This document shows positions 58,604 to 64,000 of a stretch of 64,000 nucleotides of DNA, in pieces (the first letter of the stretch is position 1; each line of letters begins with the position of its first letter). Both the position numbers and the translations under genes were made by a program. Where the stretch lies: contig NZ_JAIOJZ010000043.1 of assembly GCF_020404845.1 (NCBI RefSeq), forward strand, positions 1 through 64,000. Direction: 5' to 3'. The notes beneath the pieces are model-generated. The model saw nothing but the letters and a program-made list of their open reading frames with translations, did not search any database and was not told the origin of the DNA. This DNA is from Streptomyces hyderabadensis. GTDB taxonomy: Bacteria > Actinomycetota > Actinomycetes > Streptomycetales > Streptomycetaceae.

Positions 58604-59332
58604 ATGGCGGTCTTCGTCGCGCTCGGCGCGTTCCTGATGACGCTGGCCGGCGGCTGGACGGCACAGCGCGTGACCGACCGGCGCCACCTGGTCCTGGGCC
58701 TGGCCGGCGGCCTCATGCTGGGCGTGGTCGGCCTCGACCTGCTGCCGGAGGCCCTGGAGGCGGCGGGCGACGAGGTGTTCGGCGTGCCCGAGGCACTGCT
58801 GCTCTTCGTCGCCGGATTCCTGCTCGCGCACCTCGTGGAACGCCTGCTGGCGGCCCGCCGCGCCGCACACGGCGCCGACGAGCACGGCCACCGCTCGCCC
58901 GAGGTGGGCCTGACGGCCGCGGCCGCGATGGTCGGGCACAGCGCGATGGACGGCGTCGCCATCGGCGCGGCCTTCCAGGTCGGCGGCGGCATGGGCGTGG
59001 CGGTCGCGCTGGCGGTGATCGCGCACGACTTCGCGGACGGCTTCAACACCTACACACTGACCAGCCTGTACGGCAACGCCCGCCGCCGCGCCATCGCGAT
59101 GCTGGTGGCCGACGCGATCGCCCCCGTCCTCGGCGCGGCCTCCACCCTGCTCTTCACCATCCCGGAGGGAGCACTCGGCGCCTATCTCGGCCTCTTCGGC
59201 GGCGTGCTCCTCTACCTCGCCGCGGCCGAGATCCTCCCCGAGGCCCACCACGAACACCCCGCCCGCTCGACCCTGCTGTGCACGGTGGCCGGCGCGGCGT
59301 TCATCTGGCTGGTGGTGGGCATCGCCGAGTGA
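58604..59332 (+). CDS. ZIP family metal transporter
   Basis: The 242-residue membrane protein has eight hydrophobic segments. Helices 4 and 5 carry AAMVGHSAMDGVAIGAAF and AVIAHDFADGFNTYTL, the His-x-x-x-Asp/Glu metal-binding pattern of ZIPs. A His-containing loop (GADEHGHRS) precedes them. Lying between two cobalamin operons, it may import cobalt, though zinc is the family norm. ATG 58604 is preferred to an earlier frame start with no ribosome binding site. Confidence 0.86.
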   Translation: MAVFVALGAFLMTLAGGWTAQRVTDRRHLVLGLAGGLMLGVVGLDLLPEALEAAGDEVFGVPEALLLFVAGFLLAHLVERLLAARRAAHGADEHGHRSPEVGLTAAAAMVGHSAMDGVAIGAAFQVGGGMGVAVALAVIAHDFADGFNTYTLTSLYGNARRRAIAMLVADAIAPVLGAASTLLFTIPEGALGAYLGLFGGVLLYLAAAEILPEAHHEHPARSTLLCTVAGAAFIWLVVGIAE

Positions 59333-59352
59333 ACGCCACGATCGAGGGGCGG

Positions 59353-60084
59353 TCACAGCTTCCCGCCCCGCCCGCCCTCGCGCCGCGCGGGCGCGATGAG
59401 CGTCGACAGATACGGCAGCGGCGCCCCGTCCAGCTCCCCGGCGGGCCGCACCGACTCCTCCGGCAGCCCCAGCGCCGACCCCCACACCGCGTCTGCCAGC
59501 CGCCCGCTCTCCCGCAGCGCCTCGGCCACCTCGGCCGCCTGCCGGCCGAACTTGTACGCGACGACCGTGCCCGGCCCGTGCAACGCCTCCTTGAGCACGG
59601 CGGCCCCCGCCGTGACCGGCACCAGCGTCAACGGCTCGGTCCCCTCGGTCAGCACGGCCCCCGACCGCGCCGCGAGGTCCTGCATGGCGGTGATCCCCGG
59701 CACGGTCTCCACGACCGTCCCCGGCACCAGCACCCCGACGGTCTGCGCGAGATAGGTGAACGTCGAGTACACGTTGGGATCCCCGATGGTCGCGAAGGCG
59801 ACGGAGGCATGCGCCCGCAGCAGCCCGGCGACCCGCTCCCCGGCCGCGTCCCAGGCAGCCTCCCGCCGCGCCCGGTCGGTGCGCTCGTTCAACGCGAACA
59901 CCACCCGCACGACCTTCTCGGCGCCCACGTAGTGCAGCACGGTCGCCTCGGCGCGCCCGCGCTCTCCCGTGTCCATCACCGGCACGACCACGACATCGGC
60001 GTCCCGCAACGCGTTGACGCCCTTCACGGTCACCAGCTCCGGATCCCCGGGCCCGACCCCCACCCCGATCAGCCTGCTGCTCAT
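59353..60084 (-). CDS. cobI: Precorrin-2 C20-methyltransferase
   Basis: The 243-residue tetrapyrrole methylase has IGVGVGPGDPELVTVKGVNAL, VAFATIGDPNVYSTFTYLAQTV and VPGITAMQDLAARSG, typical of CobI/CbiL. It overlaps the cobB stop by ATGA and converges on the ZIP gene 20 bases away. It is the last gene of the chelatase-cobO-cobB-cobI operon. Confidence 0.94.
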   Translation of the reverse strand: MSSRLIGVGVGPGDPELVTVKGVNALRDADVVVVPVMDTGERGRAEATVLHYVGAEKVVRVVFALNERTDRARREAAWDAAGERVAGLLRAHASVAFATIGDPNVYSTFTYLAQTVGVLVPGTVVETVPGITAMQDLAARSGAVLTEGTEPLTLVPVTAGAAVLKEALHGPGTVVAYKFGRQAAEVAEALRESGRLADAVWGSALGLPEESVRPAGELDGAPLPYLSTLIAPARREGGRGGKL

Positions 60085-61535
60085 GACGTCCGGCACCTCT
60101 CCACGAACCGACGGGCGACACCGGGCTCGGCCGCCCAGTGCGTGTGCAGATAACTCGCGTGCACACCGCGCTCCACGAATCCCTCGACGCGCCGCTCGGG
60201 CGCCCGCACCCCCCAGGCCGGCGCCGCGCCGGCCCCCGGCTCCACCACCGTCCGGTGGAACTCGTGCCCCCGCAGCCGCGTCCCCGCCCCGGCCAGCACG
60301 CTGTCGGACACGGCCACGGCGTCCCGGTAGCCGAGGGTCAACCGCTTGGACATCCGCGCGGAGGCGTCCAGCACCCCGCACATCGGCAACCCGTCCAGTT
60401 CCCGGCACAGATACAGCAGCCCCGCACACTCGGCGGCGACCGGAGCACCGCTCGACGCCAGCTCGGCGACGGACTTCCGCAGCCCCTCGTTGGCGGACAG
60501 CTCGGCGGCGTACACCTCGGGGAACCCGCCCCCGATCACCAGCCCGGCGGTCCCCGCGGGCAACTCCTCGTCCCGCAACGGATCGAAGGTGACGACCTCG
60601 GCCCCGGCGGCGGCGAGCAACTCGGTGTGCTCGGCGTAGGAGAAGGTGAAGGCGGCCCCGCCGGCGACGGCGACACGCGCCTTCAGCCCGTCCGGCGCTT
60701 GAGGACGAGGCCCGTTCAGGGCCGAAAGCGGGGGTCCGGGGGCGGCAGCCCCCGGGGTAGGGACGGGAAGGGGCGGCGGGGGCGGGGAAACCAAGGCCTC
60801 ACCCGCGTCCCAAGCCGCACAGGACAACGCACCGGCACTACGCGCCAGCCCGACCAACGCCTCCAGATCACACCCGTCGGCGACCTGCGCGGCCATCGCC
60901 GCAACCGCCTCCACCGCCTGCGCACCCCGCTCGGCCACAGGAACCAACCCCAGATGCCGCGACGGCACGTCGACCCGCGCGGCCCGCCGCAACACCCCCA
61001 GCACCGGCACCCCGACGGAGTCCAGCGCCTCCCGCAGCAACCCCTCGTGCCGATCCGAGGCGACCTTGTTCAGGATCACGCCCCCGACCCGCACCTCCGG
61101 GTCCCAGGACACGAACCCGTGCACCAGCGCCGCCACCGACCGCGACTGCGACGAGGCGTCCACGACGAGCACGACGGGCGCCCGCAACAACTTGGCGACC
61201 TGCGCGGTGGACGCGAGTTCGCCCTCGCCCGCCGCCCCGTCGTACAGCCCCATCACACCCTCGACCACGGCGATGTCGCACCCGCGCGCCCCGTGCCGGA
61301 ACAACGGCCCGATCAGCTCGGGCCCGCACAGGTACGCGTCGAGGTTGCGCCCCACCCGTCCGGTCGCGAGCGCGTGGTACCCGGGGTCGATGTAGTCCGG
61401 CCCGACCTTGTGCGGCGACACGGCGAGCCCGCGCCCGGCGAGCGCGGCCATCAGCCCGGTGGCGACGGTGGTCTTGCCGCTCCCCGAGGAGGGCGCGGCG
61501 ACGACCAGCCGGGGCACGGAGGAAGGCGAGGTCAC
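60081..61535 (-). CDS. cobB: Cobyrinate a,c-diamide synthase with a repeat-derived linker
   Basis: The 484-residue glutamine amidotransferase has an N-terminal P-loop synthetase domain (VVAAPSSGSGKTTVATG, HKVGPDYIDPGYH, VEGVMGLYDG) and a C-terminal class I GATase domain (about 285-484). The catalytic Cys is in VAAECAGLLYLC and a conserved His in HASYLHTHW. Between them, residues about 249-284 are a Pro/Ala/Gly-rich stretch encoded by a dispersed repeat that is intergenic elsewhere in the window. The GTG start overlaps the cobO stop. Confidence 0.93.
   Translation of the reverse strand: MTSPSSVPRLVVAAPSSGSGKTTVATGLMAALAGRGLAVSPHKVGPDYIDPGYHALATGRVGRNLDAYLCGPELIGPLFRHGARGCDIAVVEGVMGLYDGAAGEGELASTAQVAKLLRAPVVLVVDASSQSRSVAALVHGFVSWDPEVRVGGVILNKVASDRHEGLLREALDSVGVPVLGVLRRAARVDVPSRHLGLVPVAERGAQAVEAVAAMAAQVADGCDLEALVGLARSAGALSCAAWDAGEALVSPPPPPLPVPTPGAAAPGPPLSALNGPRPQAPDGLKARVAVAGGAAFTFSYAEHTELLAAAGAEVVTFDPLRDEELPAGTAGLVIGGGFPEVYAAELSANEGLRKSVAELASSGAPVAAECAGLLYLCRELDGLPMCGVLDASARMSKRLTLGYRDAVAVSDSVLAGAGTRLRGHEFHRTVVEPGAGAAPAWGVRAPERRVEGFVERGVHASYLHTHWAAEPGVARRFVERCRTS
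60684..60787 (-). repeat. Dispersed Streptomyces repeat, copy B (inside cobB)
   Basis: Read on the minus strand this matches 10204-10303 closely and ends in the same CTCAAGCGCCGGACGGGCTG. It is in frame in cobB and encodes only the interdomain linker, so the gene stays open. Confidence 0.78.
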
Positions 61536-62131
61536 CACTCGATGCCCCTCTGCCCCTTCTGCCCCGCGTCCATCGGATGCTTGACCTTGGACATGTCGGT
61601 GACGAGATCGGCGAAGTCCACGAGGGCCTCGGGTGCGTTCCGCCCGGTGATCACGACGTGCTGGGTCCCGGGCCGCTCCCGCAGCACGGACACCACCTCG
61701 TCGGTGTCGACCCATCCCCAGTGCATCGGGTAGGCGAACTCGTCCAGCACGTACAGCTTGTACGTCTCGGCGGCCAGGTCCCGCTTGACCTGCGCCCAGC
61801 CCTCCCGGGCCTTCTCCTCGTTGTCCAGCTGGGCGTCGCGCTGGACCCAGGACCAGCCCTCGCCCATCTTGTGCCAGTCGACCGACCCGCCCTGGCCGCT
61901 GGCGCCCAGCACCCGCAGCGCGTTCTCCTCGCCGACCTTCCACTTCGCCGACTTGACGAACTGGAACACCCCGATCGGCCAGCCCTGGTTCCAGGCCCGC
62001 AGCGCCAGCCCGAAGGCGGCGGTGGACTTGCCCTTCCCGATGCCGGTGTGCACGACGACCAGCGGACGATTGCGCCGCTGACGGGTGGTCAGCCCGTCGT
62101 CCGGCACGACACTCGGCTTGCCCTGCGGCAC
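61532..62131 (-). CDS. cobO: Cob(I)yrinic acid a,c-diamide adenosyltransferase
   Basis: The 199-residue CobO/BtuR enzyme has the P-loop VHTGIGKGKSTAAFGLALRA, VFQFVKSAKWKVGEE, YVLDEFAYPMHWGWVD and VVITGRNAPEALVDFADLVTDM. It transfers the adenosyl group from ATP to Co(I) corrinoids. The GTG at 62131 shares its G with the TAG stop of the chelatase gene (TAGTG), and its stop overlaps cobB. Confidence 0.95.
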   Translation of the reverse strand: MPQGKPSVVPDDGLTTRQRRNRPLVVVHTGIGKGKSTAAFGLALRAWNQGWPIGVFQFVKSAKWKVGEENALRVLGASGQGGSVDWHKMGEGWSWVQRDAQLDNEEKAREGWAQVKRDLAAETYKLYVLDEFAYPMHWGWVDTDEVVSVLRERPGTQHVVITGRNAPEALVDFADLVTDMSKVKHPMDAGQKGQRGIEW

Positions 62132-64000
62132 TACGCGGCCCTCCTGCTGCCCTGAACGTCCTTGACCAGCCCGGCGATCGAGTCCGCCCGCAGCTCGTCC
62201 AGCGTCACCGCCGTACCGCCCAGCTCACCCGCGAGCCGCCCGGCGAGCCCGAGTCGCACCGGCCCCGACTCGCAGTCCACGACGACGGAGGCGGTGCCCT
62301 CGGCGGCGAACAGCCGCGCGGCACGCGAGGCGAGCGCGACGGGCTCCGGACCGCCCGTGGCCCGGCCGTCGGTCACGACGACCACCAGCGGCCGGCGAGC
62401 CGGATCCCGCAACCGCTCCACCCGCAGCACCTCGTGCGCGCGCAGCAGCCCGGCCGCGAGCGGCGTACGCCCGCCCGTCGGCAGCGACTCCAGCCGCACC
62501 GCCGCCGCGTCCACCGACGAGGTCGGCGGCAGCGCCACCTCGGCCGCCGAACCCCGGAAGGTCACCAGCCCCACCTTGTCCCGCCGCTGGTACGCGTCCA
62601 GCAGCAGCGACAGCACGGCACCCTTGACGGCGCTCATCCGCTGCCGCGCGGCCATCGACCCGGAGGCGTCGACGACGAACAGCACGAGGTTGGACTCGTG
62701 CCCCTCGCGCACCGCCTGCCTCAGATCGTCCCGGCGCACCACCAGCCCCGGACCTCTGCGGCCCCGCGCCCGCTGGTGCGGTGCGGCGGCCTGCACGGTG
62801 GCGGCCAGGTGCAGCTTGGTCAGGGCACCCCGCGGCCGCCGGGCGCCCGTGGTCCGCCCCTGCTCGCTCCGTGCCCGCGAACGCCGCCCGGCGGCACCCT
62901 CGCCCAGCCCCGGCACGCTGAGCACCTTGGTCCGGAACGGCTCGGCAGCCCGCGCGGGGGACTGCTCACCGGCGCCACCGGAGGGCTGCGGCTCGCCACC
63001 CTCTGCGGCCTCGGGCCGCGCGGCGGTGTCCCCGTCCCCCCGGGGCGCGTCGTCGGGCTCGGGCTGCCCGCCGGGACCGCCGCCGGGGCCGGGGTCCGGA
63101 TCGTCGTCGCCGTCGCCGTCGTCCTGCCCGCCGAACTCCTCCAGCGTCTCGTCCAGCTTGTCCTCGTCCAGCCCGGGGGCGTCGAACGGATTGCGCCGCC
63201 GCCGGTGGGGCAGCGCGAGCAGCGCCGCCTGCCGTACGTCCTCCGCCAGCACCTCCGTCCGCCCGGCCCACGCCGCCAGCGCGGTCGCCGTCCGGGCCAT
63301 CACGATGTCGGCCCGCATGCCGTCCACCTCGAAGGCGGCACAGGTCGCCGCGATCTGCCGCAATGCCCCGTCGCCCAGCCGCACCGAGGGCAGCAGCTCC
63401 CGCGCCGCCACGATCCGCGCCCGTACGGCGGCCTCCTCGTCGGCCCAGCGCGCGGCGAATGCGGCCGGGTCGTCGTCGTACGCCAGCCGACGCCGTACGA
63501 CCTCGACGCGCTGGTCGGGCTCGCGCGAGGCGGCGACCTCGACGGTGAGGCCGAAGCGGTCCAGCAACTGCGGCCGCAGCTCGCCCTCTTCGGGGTTCAT
63601 GGTGCCGACCAGCAGGAACCGCGCCGCGTGCCGCACCGAGACGCCCTCGCGCTCGACGTAGGAGGCGCCCATCGCGGCGGCGTCCAACAGCAGGTCCACG
63701 AGGTGGTCGTGGAGGAGGTTGACCTCGTCGACGTACAGGATCCCGCGGTGCGCGTCGGCCAACAGGCCCGGTTCGAAGGCTTTGACGCCCTCCGCCAGCG
63801 CCCGCTCGATGTCCAGGGCGCCGACCAGCCGGTCCTCGGAGGCCCCGACGGGCAGTTCGACCATCCGCGCGGGGCGCGAGACGAAGGCACCCGGCTCGTG
63901 CGGGCCGTCCGGGCACCCCGGGTCGGGAGAGTCGGGGTCACACGAGAACCGGCACCCGGAGACGACGTCCACCTCCGGCATCAGCGCCGACAGCGCCCGC
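62131..64000 (-). CDS. Magnesium/cobalt chelatase AAA-vWA fusion subunit, partial at the right edge
   Basis: At least 622 residues of a ChlI/ChlD-type fusion are present; the start and Walker A lie beyond 64000. Visible are the Walker [22 protein letters not shown], sensor [22 protein letters not shown], a Pro/Asp/Gly-rich acidic linker (about 310-360 from the visible start) and a C-terminal vWA domain with MIDAS DASGSM and TDGRATGG. In a cobO-cobB operon it is likely the motor subunit for CobN cobaltochelatase, whose gene may lie just outside the window. No frameshift is seen. Confidence 0.9.
   Translation of the reverse strand, partial: RALSALMPEVDVVSGCRFSCDPDSPDPGCPDGPHEPGAFVSRPARMVELPVGASEDRLVGALDIERALAEGVKAFEPGLLADAHRGILYVDEVNLLHDHLVDLLLDAAAMGASYVEREGVSVRHAARFLLVGTMNPEEGELRPQLLDRFGLTVEVAASREPDQRVEVVRRRLAYDDDPAAFAARWADEEAAVRARIVAARELLPSVRLGDGALRQIAATCAAFEVDGMRADIVMARTATALAAWAGRTEVLAEDVRQAALLALPHRRRRNPFDAPGLDEDKLDETLEEFGGQDDGDGDDDPDPGPGGGPGGQPEPDDAPRGDGDTAARPEAAEGGEPQPSGGAGEQSPARAAEPFRTKVLSVPGLGEGAAGRRSRARSEQGRTTGARRPRGALTKLHLAATVQAAAPHQRARGRRGPGLVVRRDDLRQAVREGHESNLVLFVVDASGSMAARQRMSAVKGAVLSLLLDAYQRRDKVGLVTFRGSAAEVALPPTSSVDAAAVRLESLPTGGRTPLAAGLLRAHEVLRVERLRDPARRPLVVVVTDGRATGGPEPVALASRAARLFAAEGTASVVVDCESGPVRLGLAGRLAGELGGTAVTLDELRADSIAGLVKDVQGSRRAA

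Overview
The window looks like the chromosome of a Streptomyces species. The base composition is very high in G+C with G/C-ending codons throughout. Tat and lipoprotein signals, MsiK-type ABC importers without their own ATPase, an LAETG-anchored wall protein, an ectoine/hydroxyectoine operon and a large cobalamin block all fit that genus. From memory, and unchecked, the gene order recalls the S. coelicolor stretch around SCO1850 to SCO1909. I see no insertion sequence, prophage, CRISPR array, rRNA gene or ordinary tRNA gene.

Layout. 0-10 kb: a monooxygenase-like gene behind a SoxR-type promoter, a secreted nuclease, a hypothetical gene, a Tat-exported PhoX-like phosphatase behind a PHO-box-like element, then a Ro60/Rsr (TROVE) gene preceded by three Y-RNA-like non-coding RNAs, a TetR regulator and a double TerD-domain protein. 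10.3-15.4 kb: a DeoR-controlled polyol or sugar ABC importer with a zinc dehydrogenase, translationally coupled by ATGA overlaps. 15.6-19.3 kb: divergent uronate dehydrogenase and 5-dehydro-4-deoxyglucarate dehydratase (oxidative uronate pathway), a protein of unknown function and a VOC protein. 19.2-21.2 kb: an MFS transporter and an MDMPI-like protein.

21.4-31.7 kb: a GntR-controlled operon with a DapA-family and an IlvD/EDD-family dehydratase, ABC permeases, a Gfo/Idh oxidoreductase, a DUF6807 (PmoA) protein, a GH43 glycosidase and a sugar-binding lipoprotein. This reads as a non-phosphorylative L-arabinose (pentose) pathway. 31.8-35.2 kb: secreted pectin enzymes (rhamnogalacturonan acetylesterase-like, pectate lyase, pectinesterase). 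An IclR-controlled aldehyde dehydrogenase at 40.4 kb resembles 2-oxoglutarate semialdehyde dehydrogenase, the step at which the uronate and arabinonate routes meet. Together these genes look like a distributed system that breaks pectin into galacturonate and arabinose and feeds both to the TCA cycle.

35.3-44.6 kb: HAD phosphatase, sigma factor with membrane partner, class B penicillin-binding protein, GNAT, IclR, DUF1349, DsbA-like and class V aminotransferase genes. 44.7-48.0 kb: ectABCD on the minus strand. 48.3-52.5 kb: class V aminotransferase, small membrane protein, amidohydrolase and an LAETG protein. 52.6-64 kb: cobalamin biosynthesis in two minus-strand operons (cobM-cobL-cbiG/cobJ-cbiX-cobC, and chelatase-cobO-cobB-cobI), separated by a ZIP metal transporter. 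The chelatase gene runs off the right edge.

Most notable: the three-member Y RNA array, two members of which carry circularly permuted tRNA-like modules supported by a compensatory base change, and a dispersed repeat that forms the interdomain linker of CobB.
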